From assembly GCA_030598025.1 (NCBI GenBank), contig JAUVQS010000099.1:1-5938 (forward strand): 5,938 nucleotides of DNA, written 5' to 3'. Position numbers and translations under genes: made by a program. This document shows positions 1-4,883 of this stretch, piece after piece. The stretch's first letter is position 1, and each line of letters begins with the position of its first letter. The notes under the pieces were generated by a model. The model made no database searches. It had not been told where the DNA came from and worked only from the letters and a program-made list of their open reading frames with translations. The DNA comes from Acidimicrobiia bacterium. GTDB taxonomy: Bacteria > Actinomycetota > Acidimicrobiia > Spongiisociales > JAHEDJ01.

Positions 1-1
1 A

Positions 2-103
2 TGAGGTCGAGACTTCCGTCCAATTGTCGCTTCGCTCCCTGGGGGGAGAAATGTGAGGTTTCGACTTCCGTCCAATGGTCGCTTCGCTCCCGGGGGGGAG
101 AAA
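2..103. repeat. Two tandem copies of a ~50-bp intergenic repeat (period 52)
   Basis: Positions 2-51 and 54-103 are near-identical direct copies. Both read TGAGGT, three variable bases, then GACTTCCGTCCAA and CGCTTCGCTCCC followed by a G run and GAGAAA. I count five mismatches in about 50 aligned bases (8/60, 9/61, 10/62, 25/77, 40/92). A diverged form of the second half recurs at 4656-4680. The ORF that crosses these copies from position 1 translates repeat sequence and is not a gene. The function is unknown. It resembles dispersed intergenic elements rather than an insertion sequence, because no transposase or terminal inverted repeats are visible. Confidence 0.8.
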
Positions 104-139
104 CATGGCTGGATCCGGGATCTCGCCACCGCCCTCGAG

Positions 140-186
140 CCTGCTCCGCAGGAGCCTGCCCACTCCTCCCACCTCGGTGGTGGGAG
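140..186. repeat. Two short hairpins in the gene-free left end
   Basis: CCTGC (140-144) pairs with GCAGG (148-152) around a 3-base loop. CTCCCACC (166-173) pairs perfectly with GGTGGGAG (179-186) around a 5-base loop. They lie downstream of the minus-strand cyclase stop at 230 and could block exonucleases or weakly terminate transcription. Neither is followed by a T tract on either strand, so I do not call an intrinsic terminator. The remainder of 104-229 shows nothing coding. It ends in a GCCGGTACCCGGGA stretch (198-211) faintly related to the GGTAC repeats at 3674-3708. Confidence 0.45.
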
Positions 187-229
187 TAAGTGAGTAGCCG
201 GTACCCGGGACCTCGCTTCGTGCAAGTGA

Positions 230-739
230 TCAGATTGCTGCGTAGACCTGCCATTCATCGGGGATGCCCTTGAGGGCGTGGGTGCCGCGGTCTTCGAACT
301 CGATGCCGGACCCGGCAACCAGGTCTTTGACCGTTCGAGAGACCAATACCTCGCCGGGATTGGCCAGCGAACCGATTCGTGCTCCGATGTGTACGGCCAG
401 GCCTGCAATATTGTCCCCGACCATTTCGATTTCGCCGGTGTGAAGTCCAGCGCGCACGACGACTCCGAGAGGGTTCAGCGCTTCGCCTATCGAATGGGCA
501 GCGCTGATCGCTCGTGCAGGTCCATCGAACGTCATTAGGAATCCGTCGCCCTGGGTGTCGATCACGCGGCCCCGGAAACGCTCCACCTCGGCGCGGACGA
601 CGACATTGTGGCGATCGAGGAGGTCTCGCCACGTTTTGTCTCCCAACTCTGCCGCCTTCTCGGTCGAGGCAACTATGTCGGTGAACAGCACGGTTGCGAG
701 GGCCCGTTCCGGACGATGGCTGGTCCGGTAGCCCGTCAC
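230..739 (-). CDS. Class III adenylate/guanylate cyclase domain protein
   Basis: This 169-residue ORF contains a complete class III nucleotide cyclase catalytic domain, expected to turn ATP or GTP into a cyclic nucleotide as a dimer in the cytoplasm. LFTDIVAST (18-26) supplies the first metal Asp (D21). QGDGFLMTF (63-71) supplies the second (D65). RAGLHTGE (96-103) is the dimer-interface strand. VHIGAR (116-121) carries the transition-state Arg121, with His117 at the place where classical cyclases have Asn; as far as I recall, hydrolase-linked relatives also have His there. The C-terminal HALKGIPDEWQVYA is also typical. GTG 739 abuts the TAG stop of the hydrolase frame and is in the same frame, so translation would need reinitiation; a purine-rich GAAGAG sits just upstream. 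It may be a functional stand-alone cyclase or simply the tail of a pseudogene. Confidence 0.7.
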   Translation of the reverse strand: MTGYRTSHRPERALATVLFTDIVASTEKAAELGDKTWRDLLDRHNVVVRAEVERFRGRVIDTQGDGFLMTFDGPARAISAAHSIGEALNPLGVVVRAGLHTGEIEMVGDNIAGLAVHIGARIGSLANPGEVLVSRTVKDLVAGSGIEFEDRGTHALKGIPDEWQVYAAI

Positions 740-1444
740 CTACTCTTCGATCTCGGAGAGAATCAGTTCCGCCCCGGGAGCGTTGAGCAAGTGGTCGGCT
801 CCCGGGATCTCGACGAGTTTCGAGTTGGGAATCTGAGTGGCAATCCAGCGGCCTTCCTCAACGTTCACATCCGCGTCGTCTGTCTTGTAGAGGCAAAGTG
901 TCGGCACCTGGATGGTGGGCAGCACATCGGTGGTGTCGATCTCAGTGTTCATTGCCAGCAGGGGGGCAGCAGCCTTGGGGCTTGAGCCGAGTCGTAGGTA
1001 TTTCGCAAGCCAGTTTCGGAATGCTTCGTCAGCCATCCGCGACGGAGCTATCCAGGAGGGGAGAGCGTCGGGATCGCCGAAGGTTCGCTCGACCTCCTCA
1101 ATCTCGGCTGCCCTGTCTCCGGGAGCAGGTGCCCATGGATAGTCCTCGGATTGGACCCGCTTGGCGTAGCAACCCGTGAGGATCAGCCCCTCCGTTCTCT
1201 TCGGGTATGTGGCTGCAAAGTGGATCGACATGTTGCCGCCCTCAGAGTGGCCAAAAAGGGTGGCCCTCTCAGAACCCACCGCATCCATTACGGCGCGCAC
1301 GTCGTCCATCCTCTCCTCGAGTGTCGGCATCTTGTCGAGCGGAACAGGATCCGACATCCCGGTGCCGCGTTTGTCGAAAAGGATCAGTCGCGAGAATGAA
1401 ACGAGTCTGCGGAGAAACCTGGCCATCGACGGCTCTTCCCACAC
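740..1444 (-). CDS. Alpha/beta hydrolase domain, N-terminally truncated ORF of the disrupted hydrolase-cyclase gene
   Basis: This 234-residue open frame holds most of an alpha/beta hydrolase fold. LILFDKRGTGMSD (20-32) is the strand and turn typical of hydrolases fused to cyclases. FGHSEGG (64-70) is the nucleophile elbow with Ser67. An acidic residue in KTDDAD (187-192) and His218 in PGADHLL complete a plausible triad. The GTG at 1444 is only the first start codon in this frame. Homologous sequence continues upstream in frame for 14 further codons (DLVYVPGWVSNVEV), and the oxyanion-loop region is lost from this ORF, so a protein made from GTG 1444 would probably not fold. The frame ends at TAG 742-740, directly followed by the cyclase GTG. 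The substrate is unknown. In this family the hydrolase part is thought to be a sensor or enzyme coupled to cyclic nucleotide output, which is inference. Confidence 0.6.
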   Translation of the reverse strand: MWEEPSMARFLRRLVSFSRLILFDKRGTGMSDPVPLDKMPTLEERMDDVRAVMDAVGSERATLFGHSEGGNMSIHFAATYPKRTEGLILTGCYAKRVQSEDYPWAPAPGDRAAEIEEVERTFGDPDALPSWIAPSRMADEAFRNWLAKYLRLGSSPKAAAPLLAMNTEIDTTDVLPTIQVPTLCLYKTDDADVNVEEGRWIATQIPNSKLVEIPGADHLLNAPGAELILSEIEE

Positions 1445-1605
1445 GACCTCGACATTGGAGACCCATCCGGGAACATAGACGAGATCGCGCGGCCCTCGCC
1501 AACTACCTGGTAGGCAATGTTGACATCTCCGCTCTTGGCATATCGAGTAGCTACCACTGCGTACGAGTGTACGGTCGGTTGCTGGCTAGAGCAGCTCGGA
1601 TCCGG

Positions 1606-1992
1606 TCAGGTCGACGGTCGCCGTAATGAGACTCGACCGAGGACGATCCCGAATCCGATCGAGATCGAGGCCAGTACGACGTGGACGGATTTGAACGCCA
1701 CGCTCTCATCGCCGGTCAGAACCGAGGCGGCCGAGCGGAGCCAGACCACCAGCATCAGTGCTGCGAATCCCACGAACACCCGGGCCATCCAGGCGGAGAG
1801 CGGCCGACCCCGCCACAGCATGACCCCGATGACGGCCAGCGCCACACCGAACACGAGCGACCCGCCGACACGGATCCACGTCCAGGGGTCGGAGGATTCG
1901 TCGCCGGTGAGCAGGCCGATGCGGTTGCCCCAGGCGATGAACGTCCAGACGGCTGCGGCTCCCGACCACCAGGCGATGCGTCGATCGGTCAC
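1606..1992 (-). CDS. Small four-helix integral membrane protein, unknown function
   Basis: I do not recognise the family. I choose GTG 1992-1990 because it overlaps the permease TGA (1991-1989) in a GTGA junction and has GGGAAG just upstream. Starts further up, out to 2100, lie inside the permease in another frame. The 128-residue product has four hydrophobic segments at about 7-28, 38-60, 68-91 and 98-122, with arginines between them. It has an internal twofold pattern: LTGDES follows helix 1 (28-33) and recurs after helix 3 (92-97), each preceded by a W...R motif, suggesting duplication of a two-helix unit. Its translational coupling to the ABC permease suggests a role in the same export process, for example as an accessory subunit or self-protection protein. 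That role is inferred from position only. Confidence 0.8.
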   Translation of the reverse strand: MTDRRIAWWSGAAAVWTFIAWGNRIGLLTGDESSDPWTWIRVGGSLVFGVALAVIGVMLWRGRPLSAWMARVFVGFAALMLVVWLRSAASVLTGDESVAFKSVHVVLASISIGFGIVLGRVSLRRPST

Positions 1993-2711
1993 TTCTCTTC
2001 CCAACTGAACAAACGAACCGCCAGCAACGGGGCGACGACTGCCCAGAATATGAGAACCCACAAGCCGTGGCCCACTGAATCGGAGTACCCGGTCGCCCAT
2101 CGGAATGTCTCCGACAATCCCGAGGCGGGCAGGATGTCCGCCATGGCTGCGAGTGGTCGGGGCAGATTGTCGATCGCGAACATCACGCCACCCAGTCCGA
2201 AGAACGCAACGAACAAGCCGTTCACGACCGCCAATGTTGCTTCAGCGCGAAGGGTCCCCGACAACAGGAATGCGATGCCGCCGAAAGCGCAAGTCCCGAG
2301 CACCACGCCGAGGATCAGTGCCCACCAGACCATCTGCGGGCGATAGTCGAGGGCGAGGCGGGCGGCGCCCAGGATGATCGCCAGTTGGAGGACTTCCAGG
2401 AACAAGGTCGCGGCCAGCTTCCCGGCGAACAGAACCCAGCGGGGGAGGGGCGTGGCTCCCAGGCGTTTGAGCACCATGTACTTGCGCTCGAAACCGGTGG
2501 CGATGGCCAAAGCGACCAGACCCGAGGAGATCACAGACAGGGTCAGCAGGCCCGGAACTAGGAAGTCGAGTTCTATGTCAAACAGGTTCGTGGCGCCGAA
2601 GAACAGAAGCAGAGAGACGGGGACGATCAACGTGAGCAGCACGGCCTCACCCCGTCGCAATGTGAGGCGGAGTTCCATTCGGGCCTGCTCGAACAGCATC
2701 CGACCGATCAT
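1989..2711 (-). CDS. ABC-2 type transporter permease
   Basis: The product is the membrane half of an ABC exporter, 240 residues, about the usual length for ABC-2 permeases of the DrrB/NodJ kind. Six hydrophobic spans are visible at about 22-40, 51-72, 93-118, 127-152, 160-180 and 217-235. The stretch ERKYMVLKRLGATPLPRW (75-92) matches the conserved ABC-2 segment after helix 2 that contacts the ATPase. The ATG at 2711-2709 overlaps the ATPase stop in an ATGA junction, with GAGGAG eight bases upstream, inside the ATPase gene, so the two proteins are probably made in equal amounts. The cargo (drug, lipid or polysaccharide) cannot be told from sequence. One ATPase gene plus one permease gene implies a 2+2 complex. 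Confidence 0.93.
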   Translation of the reverse strand: MIGRMLFEQARMELRLTLRRGEAVLLTLIVPVSLLLFFGATNLFDIELDFLVPGLLTLSVISSGLVALAIATGFERKYMVLKRLGATPLPRWVLFAGKLAATLFLEVLQLAIILGAARLALDYRPQMVWWALILGVVLGTCAFGGIAFLLSGTLRAEATLAVVNGLFVAFFGLGGVMFAIDNLPRPLAAMADILPASGLSETFRWATGYSDSVGHGLWVLIFWAVVAPLLAVRLFSWEEK

Positions 2712-3622
2712 CGGTTGTTCTCCTCGGTCAACGCCAGGAACACTTCTTCGAGACCGCCGGCGCCGACTCTCAGTTCGGTGATCAAAGCGTCATGGCCGGC
2801 CAGCCACGCAGTTATCTGTGCGACCAGCACCGGAGTCGGTGTATCGGTGGTCACTACGTAGAAACCGGTGCGCACCTCGCGAACTTCGATGCCGATCTGT
2901 TCAGTCAGTTGTTGGATTGGAAGGTCGGGGCTGGAGGTGAACGACACGTCGCCACGAGCATGGATGAGTTCGGTCGGTGACCCTTCGGCCACCATCCGGC
3001 CGTGACTGACGATTCCGACCCGGTCGGCCAGTCGCTCGGCTTCGTCCATGAAATGGGTGGTGAGCAGAATCGTCGTTCCATCAGCCTGGAGGCTCTCGAT
3101 GATCTCCCAGGTGGTGCGGCGAGCAACCGGGTCCATGCCGGCGGTCGGCTCGTCGAGGAATACGAGTTCCGGTGAGTGGACCAACGCCATGGCCAGAGAG
3201 AGTCGCTGCTTTTCGCCTCCCGAAAGGCGCCGGTGCAGGGTGGCAGCCTGTTCGGTGAGTCCGACGAGTTCGAGGAGATCATCGGCGGATTTGGCGCCCG
3301 GGTAGTAGGCAGTAAACAACGACAGGACCTCGCGAGCCTTCGCTCCCTGATAGACGCCGCCCTCCTGGAGCATGACACCGATTCGGCGTTGGAGCCGGGT
3401 GCGATCCGAGATCGGGTTCAATCCGAGAACCTCGACCGTGCCGGAGTCGGCGGCCCGCAGGCCTTCGAGGATCTCTACCGTCGTGGTTTTGCCCGCTCCG
3501 TTTGGCCCCAGGAGAGCGTAGGTCTCACCGCCTGCAACATCGAGGCTGAGTCCGTCGACCGCAGTGAGCGAGCCGTAGCGCTTCGTCAGATTGTCGAGGT
3601 GGATAGAGCTGGACACGGCCAA
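2708..3622 (-). CDS. ABC transporter ATP-binding protein, drug-export (DrrA-like) type
   Basis: This is the ATPase that powers the permease encoded next. All nucleotide-binding motifs are intact: Walker A GPNGAGKTT (39-47), Q-loop Gln86, signature LSGGEKQR (133-140), Walker B LVFLDEP (153-159) with catalytic Glu158, D-loop GMDP (162-165) and switch His190. Residues from about 200 to 304 form the C-terminal extension common in DrrA-like exporters, ending GGLEEVFLALTEE, a typical tail. The 304-residue length fits. The start is uncertain: TTG 3622 gives the longest form, but GTG 3616-3614 is equally good and lies 8 bases after a TACCAT -10-like box (3630-3625), which would make a leaderless message. 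No Shine-Dalgarno is seen for either. It heads the minus-strand operon and diverges from the hydrolase at 3728. Confidence 0.94.
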   Translation of the reverse strand: MAVSSSIHLDNLTKRYGSLTAVDGLSLDVAGGETYALLGPNGAGKTTTVEILEGLRAADSGTVEVLGLNPISDRTRLQRRIGVMLQEGGVYQGAKAREVLSLFTAYYPGAKSADDLLELVGLTEQAATLHRRLSGGEKQRLSLAMALVHSPELVFLDEPTAGMDPVARRTTWEIIESLQADGTTILLTTHFMDEAERLADRVGIVSHGRMVAEGSPTELIHARGDVSFTSSPDLPIQQLTEQIGIEVREVRTGFYVVTTDTPTPVLVAQITAWLAGHDALITELRVGAGGLEEVFLALTEENNR

Positions 3623-3673
3623 CGATGGTAACCCAACCGGCCACAGGTTCAGTTGCCTCGCGCTTCCATGTAT

Positions 3674-3708
3674 TCGGTACTCGGTACTCGGTACTCGGTA
3701 CTAGGTAC
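3674..3708. repeat. Five tandem copies of a 7-bp unit, TCGGTAC
   Basis: Four perfect TCGGTAC units (3674-3701) are followed by one TAGGTAC (3702-3708) and a decayed TTGGAC (3709-3714). Each unit contains the palindrome GTAC. The array sits in the middle of the 105-bp region between the divergent ABC operon and hydrolase, immediately upstream of the hydrolase -10 box. Units seven bases apart do not sit on one face of the helix, so a cooperative operator is not the obvious reading. Slippage-prone filler or a dispersed genomic repeat is equally likely. Confidence 0.85.
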
Positions 3709-3715
3709 TTGGACA

Positions 3716-3721
3716 TACAAT
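3716..3721 (+). promoter_or_regulatory. Candidate -10 box for the alpha/beta hydrolase (leaderless start)
   Basis: TACAAT matches the bacterial -10 consensus at five of six positions and the actinobacterial TANNNT pattern. It is followed by six bases (GCCCCG) and then ATG 3728, so transcription would start at or beside the start codon. No -35 is recognisable, because the 7-mer repeat occupies that place. Confidence 0.5.
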
Positions 3722-3727
3722 GCCCCG

Positions 3728-4576
3728 ATGGTCAAACGTTTTCTGCTGCCGGTTGTTCTCGTCGCGGGCGCGGTCAGGCTCATGCCCGAGATCCTCAAAC
3801 GAACCCTGGCGCCGCCACAGCGTGATCAGCCGCATACGCCGGCCGATCTTGGCCTTCCAGAAGAAGAAGTCGAACTCGTCAGCGCCACCGGCACCGATCT
3901 GAAAGCCTGGTTCCTGCCGGTTGGGGGTAGCGCACCGGCTGTGGCGGTTCTGCACGGGTGGGGCGCCAACGCTTCGCTGATGCTGCCGCTGGCGCCGCAT
4001 TTGCATCGCGCCGGCTTTCATGCATTGTTCCTGGATGCTCGGAATCACGGCCGGAGCGAACACGACGACTTTGTGTCCATGCCGCGTTTCGCCGAGGACC
4101 TCGATGTGGCGATCGAGTGGCTGCGCGACCGCCAGGACGTCTCTTCGATCGGAGTGATCGGACATTCTGTTGGAGCCGGTGCGGCCATCCTGGCCGCTTC
4201 GCGTACCGACCAAATCAACGCGGTCGTATCCGTGTCGGCCTTCTCGCACCCCGGGGAGGCCATGGCTGAGGGCCCTCCATTCAGCTTCTTCCCTGCTCCG
4301 GTGCAACGAAGCCTTTTTCGGACGATGGAACGAACCATCGGGGTTCGGTTCGACGACATCGCCCCTCGTGAGAGGGTGGCGCTGGTCGACGCACCGGTGA
4401 TGCTGGTGCACGGCGGGGCCGACACGACCGTTACACCCCGCCACTTCGAGGAACTTGTCAACAGGGCACCGGATGCGGAGACCCTCTTCGTGGAGGATGC
4501 GGATCATGCTTCCCTCGACGCCTTCGTACCCCACATTCACCGGATCCTGGGGTTTCTGGCCGAACACCTGAGGTAG
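3728..4576 (+). CDS. Alpha/beta hydrolase, membrane-anchored or exported, serine-hydrolase triad intact
   Basis: The 282-residue product has an alpha/beta hydrolase fold close to the S33/BEM46-like serine hydrolases. HGWG (76-79) forms the oxyanion region, LDARNHGRS (102-110) the following conserved turn, GHSVG (145-149) the nucleophile elbow with Ser147, HGGADTTV (228-235) the acid Asp232, and DADHAS (257-262) the base His260. The first 18 residues (VKRFLLPVVLVAGAVRL) are basic then hydrophobic, suggesting a membrane anchor or weak signal peptide. I choose ATG 3728 over the longer frame from 3653, because the longer form would translate the TCGGTAC array. There is no Shine-Dalgarno, but TACAAT lies six bases upstream, so the message is probably leaderless. 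The substrate is unknown; carboxyl ester or amide hydrolysis is expected from the family. It stands alone on this strand, divergent from the ABC operon. Confidence 0.9.
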   Translation: MVKRFLLPVVLVAGAVRLMPEILKRTLAPPQRDQPHTPADLGLPEEEVELVSATGTDLKAWFLPVGGSAPAVAVLHGWGANASLMLPLAPHLHRAGFHALFLDARNHGRSEHDDFVSMPRFAEDLDVAIEWLRDRQDVSSIGVIGHSVGAGAAILAASRTDQINAVVSVSAFSHPGEAMAEGPPFSFFPAPVQRSLFRTMERTIGVRFDDIAPRERVALVDAPVMLVHGGADTTVTPRHFEELVNRAPDAETLFVEDADHASLDAFVPHIHRILGFLAEHLR

Positions 4577-4620
4577 GTGTTTGCGAATCGCGAAGTGCTG
4601 GTGTCGGACGCCCCCTCCGC

Positions 4621-4680
4621 TCTCGCCTGCCGGCGAGACCACCTCCCCCAACACTCGCTTCGCTCGCGAGGGGAGGAAAC
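4621..4680. repeat. Composite intergenic repeat with two hairpins
   Basis: TCTCGCC (4621-4627) pairs perfectly with GGCGAGA (4632-4638) around a 4-base loop. CCTCCCC (4642-4648) pairs with GGGGAGG (4670-4676). The last 25 bases (4656-4680) match 80-104 at 21 of 25 positions, linking this element to the tandem repeat at the left end of the window. It follows the hydrolase stop and ends six bases before the -35 hexamer of the aro leader. Without a T tract, it is not an intrinsic terminator. Confidence 0.65.
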
Positions 4681-4686
4681 AGGGCC

Positions 4687-4715
4687 TTTACATCCATAAC
4701 CATCTCGGATACTGT
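4687..4715 (+). promoter_or_regulatory. Candidate promoter of the aromatic leader and DAHPS/CM gene
   Basis: TTTACA (4687-4692), one base off TTGACA, is separated by 17 bases from TACTGT (4710-4715), which fits the actinobacterial TANNNT -10 pattern. GATACT (4708-4713) is an alternative -10. Transcription would begin at about 4722-4725, at or just before the leader ATG 4725. This explains why the leader ORF has no Shine-Dalgarno. Confidence 0.55.
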
Positions 4716-4724
4716 GCTCTGCAC

Positions 4725-4799
4725 ATGACATCACGAGTCTTCTTTGCGTATTTCGGTTTTACCGGGCGGAGCGTCCGGGCCGAAGGTGCGCGCATCTAG
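4725..4799 (+). CDS. Phe/Tyr-rich leader peptide of an attenuator
   Basis: This 24-codon ORF (ATG 4725, TAG 4797) encodes MTSRVFFAYFGF followed by TGRSVRAEGARI. Codons 6, 7, 10 and 12 are Phe and codon 9 is Tyr, so five of seven consecutive residues (6-12) are aromatic, and none is Trp. The same style is seen in the pheA and pheST leader peptides of enteric bacteria. The ORF sits right after a candidate promoter and before an intrinsic terminator that precedes an aromatic-pathway gene. Slow decoding at 4740-4760 when charged tRNA-Phe or tRNA-Tyr is scarce would stall the ribosome just upstream of the antiterminator segment. There is no Shine-Dalgarno, and near-leaderless initiation is likely. 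The peptide itself probably has no function. The coding claim rests on composition and context; conservation in relatives is untested. Confidence 0.75.
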   Translation: MTSRVFFAYFGFTGRSVRAEGARI

Positions 4800-4850
4800 C
4801 AAGACTGCAACACCGACACCAGGCCCGGAGCTTCAAGGCTCCGGGTTTTT
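4762..4850 (+). promoter_or_regulatory. Transcription attenuator with mutually exclusive antiterminator and terminator
   Basis: TCCGGGCC (4774-4781), inside the leader ORF, is perfectly complementary to GGCCCGGA (4822-4829). A further GC/GC pair (4771-4772 with 4830-4831) forms across a one-base bulge. This antiterminator occupies most of the 5' arm of the terminator (4824-4831), so the two cannot coexist. Upstream, CGGA (4767-4770) or CCGG (4762-4765) can pair weakly with 4774-4778, giving a possible protector helix. Inferred mechanism: a ribosome stalled at the Phe/Tyr codons covers 4762-4772 and frees 4774-4781, so the antiterminator forms and the gene is read. A ribosome moving on to the stop masks 4774-4781 and the terminator forms. 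Confidence 0.7.
4824..4850 (+). terminator. Intrinsic terminator (attenuator) upstream of the DAHPS/CM gene
   Basis: CCCGGAGC (4824-4831) pairs perfectly with GCTCCGGG (4838-4845) around a 6-base loop, followed directly by TTTTT (4846-4850) and another T-rich stretch. It lies 33 bases before the DAHPS/CM start codon on the same strand, a poor position for simply ending the hydrolase transcript 250 bases upstream, but right for attenuation. Confidence 0.9.
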
Positions 4851-4871
4851 CATTTCTGGGGCCGTTCCGGC

Positions 4872-4878
4872 GGAAGGA
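4872..4878 (+). promoter_or_regulatory. Strong Shine-Dalgarno of the DAHPS/CM gene
   Basis: GGAAGGA lies five bases before ATG 4884 and fixes that start. It contrasts with the leader ORF and the hydrolase at 3728, which have none. A small GCCG-TTC-CGGC hairpin (4861-4871) ends directly at the site. Confidence 0.8.
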
Positions 4879-4883
4879 CAACC

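Larger units (their letters stand above)
230..1557 (-). pseudogene. Disrupted alpha/beta-hydrolase plus class III adenylate/guanylate cyclase gene
   Basis: Read as one unit, this stretch encodes the known actinobacterial family with an N-terminal alpha/beta hydrolase and a C-terminal class III cyclase, about 442 residues if repaired. The head begins at GTG 1557-1555, the only start after an in-frame TGA about 45 bases upstream, and reads YAKSGDVNIAYQVVGEG to about 1492. The conserved continuation PRDLVYVPGWVSNVEVVWEE then lies in a different frame. One missing C in the GGGCC run at 1491-1495 explains the shift. A second lesion, TAG at 742-740, falls in frame exactly where family members link the domains (EIEE, stop, VTGYR). 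The downstream codons show no further decay, so the damage is recent, or one lesion is an assembly error. The gene lies 48 bases after the small membrane gene on the same strand. No Shine-Dalgarno is visible at the head. Confidence 0.75.

Noticed and set aside
166..186. Intrinsic terminator for the minus-strand cyclase
   Set aside because: The 8-bp stem is good, but no T tract follows on the minus strand.
1..189. 62-codon ORF at the left edge
   Set aside because: It translates the 52-bp tandem repeat and the hairpins. It has no protein-like features and no upstream context.
740..742. TAG recoded as an amino acid
   Set aside because: TAG is the ordinary stop of at least three other ORFs in the window, and no recoding element is visible.
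1993..2100. Longer start for the small membrane protein
   Set aside because: It would run 108 bases inside the permease in another frame. GTG 1992 has a GTGA overlap and a ribosome-binding site.
1681..2346. 221-codon plus-strand frame across the small membrane gene and permease
   Set aside because: It is antisense to two clear membrane proteins and its low-complexity Pro/Arg/Thr-rich translation has no domain.
3674..3708. CRISPR-like array
   Set aside because: Units are 7 bases with no spacers and no cas genes are nearby.
3653..3727. Longer start for the alpha/beta hydrolase
   Set aside because: The added 25 residues are the translated heptamer array (YSVLGTRYSVLGT), and a -10 box lies inside the extension, just before ATG 3728.
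3701..4654. 317-codon open frame on the minus strand, antisense to the alpha/beta hydrolase
   Set aside because: The plus-strand frame has a full catalytic triad and family motifs. The antisense translation is rich in His, Arg and Gly with no recognisable domain, as expected opposite a GC-rich gene.
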